Origin: Pseudomonadota bacterium
GTDB taxonomy: Bacteria; Pseudomonadota; Alphaproteobacteria; Caulobacterales; Caulobacteraceae
Assembly (NCBI GenBank): GCA_023390245.1
Contig: JAEWDF010000002.1
Coordinates: forward strand, 38,421-102,420
DNA: 64,000 nt
Direction: 5' to 3'
The translations under genes were made by a program, and so were the position numbers. The first letter of the stretch is position 1. The number at the start of each line of letters is the position of its first letter. The notes under the pieces were generated by a model that had not been told where the DNA came from, did not search any database, and saw only the letters and a list, made by a program, of their open reading frames with translations. This document shows positions 51,413-60,368 of the stretch, in pieces.

Positions 51413-53143
51413 TCAAACGCCGCATTGCGCCTCCGGCGTGGCGCTGCGCACCCAACGGTAGCCCTCCTTCGCAGGCCCCCACGGCATGAAGGGGATGGAA
51501 ACGACGGCCTCCCCACGCCGGATCGCCAGCGCCACCGGCCCCGGCGCCTGTTGTTCCACCTCGCGCCAGCCTCGAGGATCGACCAGCACGTCGCCAACCG
51601 CCAGGCCGGCCTGTTCGACAGCCGAGCCTGCCGTCACGCGAGTCACGACGCCTTGGTCATCGACGCGGAAGCCGGGCTGAAAGCGTTGATAGATCGTCGC
51701 CTCGCGGTCGAAGCACGGCCCCAAGAGATCGGGTGGCAGGTCCAGCGGCTCGCCCGCCATCATCGCCTCGAAGTTGGCCACGCCCGCCTCGCCCAGTTCC
51801 CCACGCACCAGATCGATCCAGGCGTCGCGGCTGTACGGACCGCCCTCGCGACGGGCGGCGATCAACGCCGTGACGAGGTCGTCGACCCGATGCGTTCCGT
51901 TCGACGCGCGACGGATCATCGCGTCCAGCTGTGCGAAATAGAGCGGCCCACGCTGATAGGGCACGACCTGGGCGTCGCTGTCCGAGAAAAACAGGCGCGT
52001 CACCTCGTCGTTCGGCAGATTGCTGCGCGGGTTCTCGTAGTAGAGCCGCGCGAAGTCATTCATCCCCCGACCGAATTGCTCGACCGTGGTCAGTCCGACC
52101 CGGTGGGACAGCACCTCGGTGTAGTAGGAGGTCGCGCCCTCCGACCACCACTGGCTGGTCTCCTCGCCCAGTCCGTTCAGCCAGTTGTGCAGGGTCTCGT
52201 GCGCCAGCAGGTTCAGCAGGCCGTCGATGTCCCGGTCCTCGCCCTCCACCTGGCCGAAGATGAAGGAGCGATAGCCGCCGGAACCGCCGCCGGCGAAGGT
52301 CGGCGTGGTGCGCATAAACACGCGGAACGGCGTCGCCTCGTCGCCAAAGAAGCGGGCGAAGGCCTGATAGGCGGGTTCCAGACGCTGAAGGACGGCCGCC
52401 AGGTCATAGACCGGCGGCGTGATCCAATAGCCGACGAAATCGCCCTGCCCGTCGCTCGGCTGGCTGTTGAGAGGTCCGGCCATCAGGATGGCGCTCGCCA
52501 GGCCCTCGCGCGGCACGGTCGCCTCGATGTCCCCTTCGCCCAGGCTGGAGGCGCCGCGCGCGCCGGCGGGATAGTCAGAGAAGTCCCAGCTCAGCCGCAC
52601 GGGACGCGGCCAGCCTTCCGGCGGCAAGGCCAGCAGGATCGCTCCGGAACCATAGAAGCCCGAACCTTCGCGCCGCATGTCGTACAACGGCCCGGGGCGC
52701 GTCTGGGGCGTGATGGTGCGCGGCACGGCGGCATAGCGGACCTGGACGTCCCCAACCGTGGCCCGCTCCGCCCGCCAGCGCCGGTCCTGACGGAACTGGG
52801 AGGGATCGGGCGGGTCGTCATCGATGGCCAGGGACAAAGGTCCGGCGGCGTCCCGGGCCGTCACGCCCTGCGGGTCGATGATGGCGGTCGGCGCCATGGC
52901 GCGCACGATGGGCGCCTGCAACAGCACTTCGCCCGCCGCAACGGACGGCGCCGCGAGGTCCAGCGTGACCTCCACCCGGGCCACCTCTCCCGCCTCAAGC
53001 CTGGGTTTGAGCCCGACACGAAGGGTCGCGTCCTCCGCGCGCGTCGCCGCCGCCAACAGCAGCAGGCCGCCGCCGATCAGAAGCCCCAGCCAGAGCCGGA
53101 CGCCCATTCTGTACGCAGCCATGGCTCGCTTCCCCTCTCTCAT
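51413..53143 (-). CDS. M61-family (glycyl aminopeptidase-like) metallopeptidase with PDZ domain
   Basis: 576 residues; the ATG at 53143 overlaps the CapA-like stop (ATGA). A membrane or signal segment covers residues 16-34. The beta-rich N-terminal domain is followed by the gluzincin site HETLHNW (His315, Glu316, His319) and the third zinc ligand Glu335 in WWSEGATSYY. A PDZ-type domain at about residues 490-560 (VTRVTAGSAVEQAGLAVGDVLV) completes the M61 layout. M61 enzymes prefer N-terminal glycine or alanine. It is the last gene of the operon that starts with the TonB receptor or S10 gene. Confidence 0.9.
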   Translation of the reverse strand: MREGKRAMAAYRMGVRLWLGLLIGGGLLLLAAATRAEDATLRVGLKPRLEAGEVARVEVTLDLAAPSVAAGEVLLQAPIVRAMAPTAIIDPQGVTARDAAGPLSLAIDDDPPDPSQFRQDRRWRAERATVGDVQVRYAAVPRTITPQTRPGPLYDMRREGSGFYGSGAILLALPPEGWPRPVRLSWDFSDYPAGARGASSLGEGDIEATVPREGLASAILMAGPLNSQPSDGQGDFVGYWITPPVYDLAAVLQRLEPAYQAFARFFGDEATPFRVFMRTTPTFAGGGSGGYRSFIFGQVEGEDRDIDGLLNLLAHETLHNWLNGLGEETSQWWSEGATSYYTEVLSHRVGLTTVEQFGRGMNDFARLYYENPRSNLPNDEVTRLFFSDSDAQVVPYQRGPLYFAQLDAMIRRASNGTHRVDDLVTALIAARREGGPYSRDAWIDLVRGELGEAGVANFEAMMAGEPLDLPPDLLGPCFDREATIYQRFQPGFRVDDQGVVTRVTAGSAVEQAGLAVGDVLVDPRGWREVEQQAPGPVALAIRRGEAVVSIPFMPWGPAKEGYRWVRSATPEAQCGV

Positions 53144-54504
53144 GTCGCCGGACGCACGACGCCGACGTCGTTCTCGATCATGACCTCGACGCCGTAGGGC
53201 AGCGATTGCCGCCTGACCCGGGCAAGGATGCGCGTCGCTTCCTGCGCGTTCGCCGGTCGCGGCAGGCCCATCCGGTCCGGCGCGTCATAGCGCATCACCA
53301 TCGGATAGATGCGGATTTCGCTCACCCGCCCGTGGTCGAAAGCGGTCACGGCGATGGCGCTCTCGTCCCACTCCGGGGGGAAACGCCATTCGCGCCCTGG
53401 CCGGCCGAAGCGTCGGTCGGCGTCGCCTACGTCGAAGAAGAGGCTGGCCATGCCGTAGAAGATCGGCTTGCCGCGATAGATCTCGATCCCCTCCAGCGCG
53501 TGGGGACCATGGCGCACCACGATGTCGGCGCCGGCGTCGATGGCGTCGTGGAACAGGGGGCGCAGAAAGTCGCCGGGACCTTCCTGGCCGCCGTGCGCGT
53601 CTTCGTCCTCGTGAAGGCTCGCCGTGTCGTCGGGGGTGAAGCCCTCGCCCTGATGGGCATGGATCGAAAAGACGACCAGATCGGCCTCGGCGTCGGCGCA
53701 TCTCACGCTCTGCAACACCGCCTCCCGGTCGCCGGCGTCGACGTCGTAGGTCAACCCTCGCCCCTCGGCGAGGCGGAATCCCTGGCGGCCGAAGGATATC
53801 TCCCTCGGCGGCTCGGCCGGTGCGGGACGACCGTCCCGCCGCGCCGCGATGGCGGCGAGCCCCTGCATCTCCTCGACCGTGACCCGCAGGAGCGCGCGGA
53901 CGTTCAGCGGACTGATCCCCGGCCGGGCGCGACGGTTTCCGCGCCCGTCGGCGGCGGGCGACATGGCGGTGAAGCTGGAGGCCGTGGCGACCAGAGCCAC
54001 GCGGCCGCCCGGCGTGTCGACATAGGCAGGCGACCGCGCCGCGGTCAGGTCCGGACCCGCGCCCGCCTGCGCCAGGCCTGCCGCCTGGATCGAACGGCTC
54101 GTGGACATCAGTCCCTCCGCCCCCCAGTCGGTCGCATGGTTGTTCGCACGCGACAGCAGGGTCAGACCGATGCGCTTCAGGTCGAACGCCACCGCCGCAT
54201 CGCCCAGAGGCGTGCCGCCGCCATTCTCGGCCGCCGGATAACCTGCAAAAGTCGCCAGGTCGAATATTCCGCCCTCGACATTGGCGAAGGCCACGTCCGC
54301 CTCCTCGAGCGGCCGCAGGGCCGCCATCAAGGCCGGATCGTCTCGATCCAGAAAGGCGGCGTAGGGGCCGATCATGTCGCCCGCGACAGCCAGCCGGAAC
54401 CCGTCCCGCACGGAGGCGGGGCGGGCCTCGACGTCGTGGGCGGCCGCCGCGCCGGCGCTCGCACAGCCGAGCGCGAACAGAACGACCGCGAGTCGTCGCC
54501 TCAT
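53140..54504 (-). CDS. CapA-like (PGA_cap) metallophosphatase-fold protein, exported
   Basis: 454 residues; the ATG at 54504 overlaps the stop of the S10 gene. A signal peptide spans residues 3-22. The CapA/PGA_cap domain is recognised from LAVAGDMIGPYAAF, EADVAFANVEGGIFD, LTLLSRANNHATDWGAEGL, FSIHAHQGEGF and DIVVRHGPHALEG. Homologues take part in poly-gamma-glutamate capsule synthesis, but many stand-alone members lack CapBC and have no known job; no CapB or CapC is present here. Within a peptidase operon it may act on gamma-linked or modified peptides (inference). Confidence 0.85.
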   Translation of the reverse strand: MRRRLAVVLFALGCASAGAAAAHDVEARPASVRDGFRLAVAGDMIGPYAAFLDRDDPALMAALRPLEEADVAFANVEGGIFDLATFAGYPAAENGGGTPLGDAAVAFDLKRIGLTLLSRANNHATDWGAEGLMSTSRSIQAAGLAQAGAGPDLTAARSPAYVDTPGGRVALVATASSFTAMSPAADGRGNRRARPGISPLNVRALLRVTVEEMQGLAAIAARRDGRPAPAEPPREISFGRQGFRLAEGRGLTYDVDAGDREAVLQSVRCADAEADLVVFSIHAHQGEGFTPDDTASLHEDEDAHGGQEGPGDFLRPLFHDAIDAGADIVVRHGPHALEGIEIYRGKPIFYGMASLFFDVGDADRRFGRPGREWRFPPEWDESAIAVTAFDHGRVSEIRIYPMVMRYDAPDRMGLPRPANAQEATRILARVRRQSLPYGVEVMIENDVGVVRPAT

Positions 54505-56009
54505 GGCAGGGCCCGCGCATAGAAGGCGCGAAGATGGTCGCTGGAAGCCTGACGTCCCGCGTCGTCGGAGAAGACGGCATGGCCGGTGCGGAAGACGGCG
54601 TTCTCGAACCGATCCGGCGGCAGATCCGCCGCCAGATAGTCGCTGACCGGGCGCATATAGGGGATGGTCAGGTCGTAATAGCCGGTCATCAGCGTCAGCC
54701 GCAGGCCGGGATCGGCCGCCATCAGCCGCTTGAACAGCATGGGGATCGAGATCGTCCCGCCCGGCACGTCCCAGTTCCACGCACGGTTCGCCTCGATCGA
54801 CAGGCGGACATAGTCGTTGGTCGGGCGATAGCCGATCTCTTCGCGCGTCAGATGTTCGACCGCCTCGGTCAGATCGTAGTTGAGGGTGTAGGGCGAGGTC
54901 GACGGGTCGTTATAGGGCGGCTCGCGCGTTTCGGTGATCGCGGTCGGCGCATGGGCGCGGGCGTCGGAACCGCCGATCCGCTCTTGCCGGTCGGCCAGAA
55001 GTTTCAGCACGAAGTCATTGTTCGACGGCCGAAGATCAGCCTCCAGAATGGTCTGCTCCGACAGGCCCAGATAGCCCGCCAGTTCGGCGGCGACGGCCTG
55101 TTTGCGCGCCGGGTCGATCCCCTCCCCTTCGGTCAGGGCCTGGACGTAGGGGCCGCGCGCGAAGGCCAGCGCCTGCTCGGCCAGGACCTCGACCGGCGCG
55201 CCCAGATGCGCGCCCCTGCCATGAAACTGGGCGGCGGCCGCCCGCGATGGGACGGCCAGGATCGCGGCCTGGTCGGCCGCGGACTGGTCGGGCGGCCCGG
55301 AGGCGCGGCGACCGGCCGTGGTCGAAGGCGAAATCAGGGCCACGCCCCTCACCTTCAAGGGTTCCGCCTGCGCCGCCAGGCGTTCGGCGACCAGGCCGAC
55401 GCGGACCCCGGCATAGCTTTCGCCCACCAGGAACACCGGCGCCCCGATGCGGCCATGCTCGGCCAGCCACTGGTCGATGAAGGCCGTGATCGCCGCCGCG
55501 TCCTCCTCGACACCCCAGTATTCCGCGCTCGCTCCCTCGCCGAAGAAGCGGCCGTAGCCGGTGCCCGGCGCATCGACGAAGACCAGGTCGGTCGCGTCGA
55601 TCAGGCTGTCGGGATTGTCGACATAGCGGAAGCTGCCGGCCGTCTCGCCGTTCACCGGCATACGCGGCGACAGGCCTTCCCTGAGGGCGATGGTCGCCCC
55701 GCCCGGACCGCCGTTGAACAGGAAGGACACCGGCCGCGTCGCAGCATCGGCGCCGTCCGCCAGATAGGCGATCGAAAAGATCGTCGCGCGCGGATCGCCC
55801 GCCGCATTGCGCATCAGCATCTCGCTCGCCTCGGCGCGATAGGCGATCGCCTGACCCCGAACCTCGATGACGCCATGCGTGATGGCTGTCGAGGGCACGG
55901 CCGGGACGGCCGCCTCGGAGATCGTCGGCTCCACGGAGGCCGTCCCCGCGCAGCCCCCGAGAGCCAGAACAGCCAGGGCCGCGGAAGCGGATCGCCGCCA
56001 GTGTCGCAT
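54501..56009 (-). CDS. S10-family serine carboxypeptidase, lipoprotein
   Basis: 502 residues. The lipobox LALGG-C (Cys20) predicts an envelope lipoprotein. The S10 features are FLFNGGPGGAT, DAPGTGYGRFFG, nucleophile Ser198 in GESYAGVR, then Asp in TGYYDLTIP and His in FRTGHAVFS. The charge-relay residues are all present. It removes C-terminal residues from peptides. It is the fourth gene of the leftward peptide operon, 10 bp after the amidohydrolase-like gene. Confidence 0.9.
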   Translation of the reverse strand: MRHWRRSASAALAVLALGGCAGTASVEPTISEAAVPAVPSTAITHGVIEVRGQAIAYRAEASEMLMRNAAGDPRATIFSIAYLADGADAATRPVSFLFNGGPGGATIALREGLSPRMPVNGETAGSFRYVDNPDSLIDATDLVFVDAPGTGYGRFFGEGASAEYWGVEEDAAAITAFIDQWLAEHGRIGAPVFLVGESYAGVRVGLVAERLAAQAEPLKVRGVALISPSTTAGRRASGPPDQSAADQAAILAVPSRAAAAQFHGRGAHLGAPVEVLAEQALAFARGPYVQALTEGEGIDPARKQAVAAELAGYLGLSEQTILEADLRPSNNDFVLKLLADRQERIGGSDARAHAPTAITETREPPYNDPSTSPYTLNYDLTEAVEHLTREEIGYRPTNDYVRLSIEANRAWNWDVPGGTISIPMLFKRLMAADPGLRLTLMTGYYDLTIPYMRPVSDYLAADLPPDRFENAVFRTGHAVFSDDAGRQASSDHLRAFYARALP

Positions 56010-56019
56010 CGGATAATCC

Positions 56020-57318
56020 TTACTGAGCTTGGGGAGGCGGAGGGTTCAGCACGGTCCCGATGTAGCGGTCGCGCAGGGCGCGGTTGCGGGCCGTCATCGG
56101 CTGCTCCACGCCCTTGATGAAGACGCGGCGGGCCACGCTTGTGGTCTCCAGCGGATCGCCGCTCCACAGCACCAGGTCGGCGTCCTTGCCGGGCGCGATG
56201 GAGCCGAAACGGTCGTCGAAGCCGAAGATGCGCGCGGGATTGATCGTCACCGCCGCCAGCGCCTGGTCCCGCGTCAGGCCGTAGCGAACCGCACGACCGG
56301 CGATGAAGCGCGGCGTGCGGATCAGGAAGACGATGCGCGCCACGCTGGGCTTGAAGGCGATCAGCACGCCGGCCTGCTGCAGGATCGTCGCGTTCTCATA
56401 AGCCGCGTTCAGCCCCTCGAAGGTGAAGGCCTGGTTCTCCTCGCCGTCCAGCACGACAGCGACGCCAGCCGCCGCGATCTGCTCCGCGACCATCCAGGCC
56501 TCGGACCCGCCGGACAGGATCACGCGCAGGTTCAGCCGCTTGGCCGCCTCGAGAATGTTCAGGATGTCGGACGCCCGATCCGCCTCGACCAGCAGAGGTT
56601 CGCGTCGTTCAACCACCGGGATCAGGGCTTCCATGTCGATGCGCGACAAGCCCGTCTCGTCCAACTTGGCCAAGTCGAAGGTTTCCGGAGCGCGCGAATA
56701 GGCGCGCACGTCGCGCACCACCCGCTCCAGCTGCACCAGCATGGCGCCGCGCGAGCCGCCGGCGGCCGAGGCGCCCGATCCGCCGGCGTTCATGACCATG
56801 GCCGCATGGTCGCGCACCGCCAGGCTGAAGCCTTGGCCCAGATGGATCACCGCCGCCTGGCCGCCGAACAGGCGCGGCTGGCCCTCAATCAGGCGGCCGG
56901 GCGCGTTCGGGGTCACCACCGCACGGGTCACGCCCTCGATCCGCGCTTCCGGGATCTGGGGCGAGTTCGGGTTCACGTCGGGCAGCACGTCGAAGGCCGC
57001 GCTGATCGCCGTGGAGGTCGAACCCAGGCCGCCCCAGCCGCTGCCGATGGTGTCGTTCAGGGCCAGGGGTGTGACCGTCGCCACCATGCCCGGCGTCAAG
57101 GTCTGGCCCTCGGCGTCGATGATCCGCGCATCCGTGGGAACCGAAACGTTCGCGCCCACGGCGACGACGCGGCCATCGCGCACCACCACGGCGCCGTGTT
57201 CGATGTTCCCCGCCGGTCCCTGGCTCAGGATGCGGGCGTTGATCACGGCCAGGGTCTCGGCTTGCGCCGCGCCCGCCGTCAGAACCAGCGCCGCGGTCAG
57301 CAGAAGACGGCGCATCAT
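56020..57318 (-). CDS. Amidohydrolase-like protein lacking the HxH metal motif
   Basis: 432 residues with a signal peptide ending at GAAQAE. The composite beta-sandwich and barrel are recognisable (LAVINARILSQ, RAVRYGLTRDQALAAVTINPARIFGFDDRFGSIAPGKDADLV, seen in parts). Where active enzymes read PGLxDxHxH, this protein has TPGMVATVTPL (residues about 75-85), so the first metal pair is absent, and no other HxH is seen. It is probably a catalytically inactive partner of the complete amidohydrolase whose gene overlaps it by 4 bp upstream. The pair may form a heteromer (inference). Confidence 0.85.
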   Translation of the reverse strand: MMRRLLLTAALVLTAGAAQAETLAVINARILSQGPAGNIEHGAVVVRDGRVVAVGANVSVPTDARIIDAEGQTLTPGMVATVTPLALNDTIGSGWGGLGSTSTAISAAFDVLPDVNPNSPQIPEARIEGVTRAVVTPNAPGRLIEGQPRLFGGQAAVIHLGQGFSLAVRDHAAMVMNAGGSGASAAGGSRGAMLVQLERVVRDVRAYSRAPETFDLAKLDETGLSRIDMEALIPVVERREPLLVEADRASDILNILEAAKRLNLRVILSGGSEAWMVAEQIAAAGVAVVLDGEENQAFTFEGLNAAYENATILQQAGVLIAFKPSVARIVFLIRTPRFIAGRAVRYGLTRDQALAAVTINPARIFGFDDRFGSIAPGKDADLVLWSGDPLETTSVARRVFIKGVEQPMTARNRALRDRYIGTVLNPPPPQAQ

Positions 57319-58811
57319 GGCCGATCTCCTTCATGGGCGTGGGGTTCAGAATGGGGGCGGCGCACCTGACCCAGTTCGAAGTCCGACTGAGGCTGCGACG
57401 ACGGATGGGCGCGGTCCTCCATCAGGACGCCATCGATGAAGACCAGGTCGGGGATGGAATAGACGCTGAACGGGTCGGTGTTCCAAAGCACCACGTCCGC
57501 CATCTTGCCCGGCTCCAGCGAGCCGGTCTGGTCCGCCACGCCGATGATGCGGGCGGGATTCAGCGTGACCCACTGGATCGCCTGCTCCGGGGTGATGTCC
57601 AGACCCGCCTCGCGCCCCGCCGTCATGGCCCGGCCCGCCTCCTGATTCAGGTGCTGCATCAGCATGACGTTGTCGGAGTGCATGGCGACCACGCCGCCGG
57701 CCTGCTGGACGAAGGCGGCGTTCTCCATGATGGAGTCGTAGGCCTCCATCTTGTAGCCGGACCAGTCGCCGGCCCAGGTCACCACCGCGATGTTCTCGCG
57801 CGCCAGCGTCGGGGCGATCTTGAAGGCCTCCAGCGCGTGGTGGAAGGCGGCGATGTGAAATCCGAACTCGTGCGACAGGTCGATCATCGCCAGCATCTCG
57901 TCGGCGCGATAGCAGTGGATGTGAACCTCGATCTCGCCATCCAGGGCGGCGGCGACGTTCTCCAGCATCAGGTCGCGACGCGGCGGGGTCGCCGACTGCC
58001 CCGCCTCGACCTTGCGGTGATATTCGCGCCAGCTCTGGCTGTAGTTGGCGGCGGCGATGAAGGTGGTGCGATAGCTCATCATCGCCCCTGCCCGGGTGCT
58101 GGGCTTGCCGCCCTGTCCGCCGGTCGGGTTCTCGCCGCAAGCCATCTTCAGCCCATAGGGCGCGCCTGGAAACTTCATGCCCTGCACGGCGACGGCGGGC
58201 GCATTCTTCAGCGTGACCGTACGGCCGTTGAAGAGGTGGGCGGAACCGGGAAGGATCTGAACCGTGGTCACCCCCGCCTCCCGCGCACGTTCGAACATCG
58301 GGTCCTGAGTCCAGACGGAATGCTCCACCCATACGCCGCCGGGGTTCGGGCCGCTCTCGTTGCTACTGTCGCCATTGGCGGCCGTGGGGCTGGAGCCGGC
58401 GCCGATGTGGGAATGCGGATCGACGATGCCGGGGGTCAGCCAGCGACCGCCCGCGTCGATGACCTGGGCGTCCGCCGGAATGGCGATGTCGCGCCCGACC
58501 GCGACGATCCGCCCGTCCCGCATCACCAGCGCGCCGCCGTCAATGCGCGGTCCCACCGCCGTCAGGAGGGTGGCGTTGACGATGGCGGTCGGTGCGGACG
58601 CCGCCGGACGATAGGTCGAAGGAAACGGATCGGGGTTCGAAGCCGGGTCCAGCCCCGCGCGCACAGCCGGCGGCGCGGGTCGAGGGGCGGCTTGGTCCGA
58701 AGGCTGGCCCGATGAGTGGACGGACGATTGGGCGACGCCCGCACAGGCGCTCAAGGCCATCAGGGCCATGGCGGCGACGCCCGCCAGACCGAAAGCGTTC
58801 CGCCGGCTCAT
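57315..58811 (-). CDS. Amidohydrolase with complete metal site, lipoprotein
   Basis: 498 residues. The lipobox ALSA-C (Cys23) predicts an envelope anchor. The metal motif TPGIVDPHSHIG (His133, His135) is complete, with later HIHCYRADEM, AAFHHALEA and AMHSDNVM giving further ligands. The C-terminal sandwich strand is LEPGKMADVVLWNTDPF. Relatives include periplasmic imidazolonepropionase-like and Xaa-Pro/Arg dipeptidases of the amidohydrolase superfamily; the substrate is unknown. It is coupled by 4-bp overlaps to S10 upstream and to the HxH-less paralogue downstream. Confidence 0.88.
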   Translation of the reverse strand: MSRRNAFGLAGVAAMALMALSACAGVAQSSVHSSGQPSDQAAPRPAPPAVRAGLDPASNPDPFPSTYRPAASAPTAIVNATLLTAVGPRIDGGALVMRDGRIVAVGRDIAIPADAQVIDAGGRWLTPGIVDPHSHIGAGSSPTAANGDSSNESGPNPGGVWVEHSVWTQDPMFERAREAGVTTVQILPGSAHLFNGRTVTLKNAPAVAVQGMKFPGAPYGLKMACGENPTGGQGGKPSTRAGAMMSYRTTFIAAANYSQSWREYHRKVEAGQSATPPRRDLMLENVAAALDGEIEVHIHCYRADEMLAMIDLSHEFGFHIAAFHHALEAFKIAPTLARENIAVVTWAGDWSGYKMEAYDSIMENAAFVQQAGGVVAMHSDNVMLMQHLNQEAGRAMTAGREAGLDITPEQAIQWVTLNPARIIGVADQTGSLEPGKMADVVLWNTDPFSVYSIPDLVFIDGVLMEDRAHPSSQPQSDFELGQVRRPHSEPHAHEGDRP

Positions 58812-60301
58812 GCCCGACCTCCCGCGACGAAGGCGCGGATGTCGGCGGCCATCGCCCGGCGCGCCTCGGGATTGCTGTAGGCCATATGTCCCCCGTCATA
58901 CTCGGTCAGGGTGATACGTTCGCGCGGATAGGAGGCCTGGGCCGCCAGATAGCGCGCCGGCCCCACCGTGGTCGTGGTGTCGTAGAGGCCGGTTCCGACC
59001 AGCAGGCGGAAGTCCGGCCGCGCCGCCATCGCCTTCTCGATCCCCAGGTCATAGTCGAAGTCGTCGAACGGCCCGCCGCCCGCCCGCATCGTCGGCTCAT
59101 AGCCCCACGGCCCGAGACGCGGCGCCCCGCCGCGATACTCGTCCAGCGGCAGGGTCACGCCCAGGTTCTCGCTGAAATGACGCCGCATCAGCGGGCCGAT
59201 CATGGCGTTGACCTTGCCAAAGGGGTCCTTGGCGCGCTCGCCCTTCGACGGGGCCGGGCCGCTGTAGCGCGCGTCATAGACGCCCAGGATCAGGCCCTGG
59301 TCGCGCAGCAGTTCGGCGCAGAAATCCTGTTTGCTGATGATCAGTCGGTGGTCGAGATAATAGTCGGCCGATATCCCCGTCAGCCCTTCCAGTCGGCGGG
59401 CCACCGCCTGGCGACGATCCTCGGGCAGGTCGCGCCCGTGGCGCAGGGCGTCCAGATACTCGCCCATGCCGAAGGTCCAGGCCTCGTCCACCAAAGCGGA
59501 TACCGGCCGTCCGCCCGTCTCGATCCGGCCGTGGAAGGCGGCGACGGCGGTCAGGGCGGTCAGGTTGGTGGCGTAGGAGACGATGTTGCCCGGCCGCTGG
59601 CTGGTCTCGATCATGTTCAGCGCCTGCCCCATCAGCATGACGCCGTTCAGCGGCAGGGTCTCGCTGAGCCGCCCCGCCATCATCGCCGCCCGCAGGGTGC
59701 CGTAGCTTTCCCCTAGCAGATAGCGCGGCGAGGCCTCGCGCCCCTGGGCGCGCAGCCAGGTCTCGACAAAAACCGTGGCGACACGGGAATCGCCCTCGTC
59801 CCCATAGGTCAGGCCGACCTTCGACGGATCGACCACCCGGCTGAACCCCGTCTCTGGCGGGTCGAAGAACACGATGTCGGCGACGTCCAGCACCGAGTCC
59901 GTGTTGTCCACCAGCGCATAGGGTTCCGCGATATCGGCGCGCACGTCGGTCGGCGGGTCGTAACGCTTGGGGCCGAAGCCGCCGATATGCAGGTACAGCG
60001 AAGCCGAGATCGGACCGCCGTTGAACATGAAGATCACAGGCCGCCTTGGATCGACCGGCTCGCGCACATAGGCGGTGGCGACGATGCGACAGGCGGGCAG
60101 GTTCTCCCCCTCCGGCGTCAGCGTCTCCTCGACCGACGCCGTATAGTCCAAGGCCTCGCCGTTGAAGACGCCCCGATGGCGGGTCACGAAACGGATGGGC
60201 GCTCGCACCGCCCGAGCCGATGCGCCCTTCGCGGAGCCTGCGGCGGCGCCCGTCAGGGCCAGGCCGGACATCAGGGCTCGACGGGACAGACGCAAGGACA
60301 T
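58808..60301 (-). CDS. S10-family serine carboxypeptidase, Tat-exported
   Basis: 497 residues from the ATG at 60301 with GGAG 8 bases upstream; a longer frame upstream has no signal. The twin-arginine leader is SRRALMSGLALTG. S10 features: FMFNGGPISAS (the oxyanion region, with ISAS in place of the usual GGAS), FDPPETGFSRV, nucleophile Ser199 in GESYGT, Asp in GTGLYDTTTT and His in DGGHMAY. It begins 67 bp after the TonB receptor stop and is either the second gene of that operon or has its own promoter. Confidence 0.9.
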   Translation of the reverse strand: MSLRLSRRALMSGLALTGAAAGSAKGASARAVRAPIRFVTRHRGVFNGEALDYTASVEETLTPEGENLPACRIVATAYVREPVDPRRPVIFMFNGGPISASLYLHIGGFGPKRYDPPTDVRADIAEPYALVDNTDSVLDVADIVFFDPPETGFSRVVDPSKVGLTYGDEGDSRVATVFVETWLRAQGREASPRYLLGESYGTLRAAMMAGRLSETLPLNGVMLMGQALNMIETSQRPGNIVSYATNLTALTAVAAFHGRIETGGRPVSALVDEAWTFGMGEYLDALRHGRDLPEDRRQAVARRLEGLTGISADYYLDHRLIISKQDFCAELLRDQGLILGVYDARYSGPAPSKGERAKDPFGKVNAMIGPLMRRHFSENLGVTLPLDEYRGGAPRLGPWGYEPTMRAGGGPFDDFDYDLGIEKAMAARPDFRLLVGTGLYDTTTTVGPARYLAAQASYPRERITLTEYDGGHMAYSNPEARRAMAADIRAFVAGGRA

Positions 60302-60368
60302 CGGGATCGCTCCAAAACCACTCGAACAAAAGGGGACGCCCGGCCTCGCCGCGCGCCCCTTCATGTCC

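Noticed and set aside
53140..54504. Poly-gamma-glutamate capsule synthesis
   Set aside because: Only a CapA-like protein is present; CapB and CapC, needed for synthesis, are absent.
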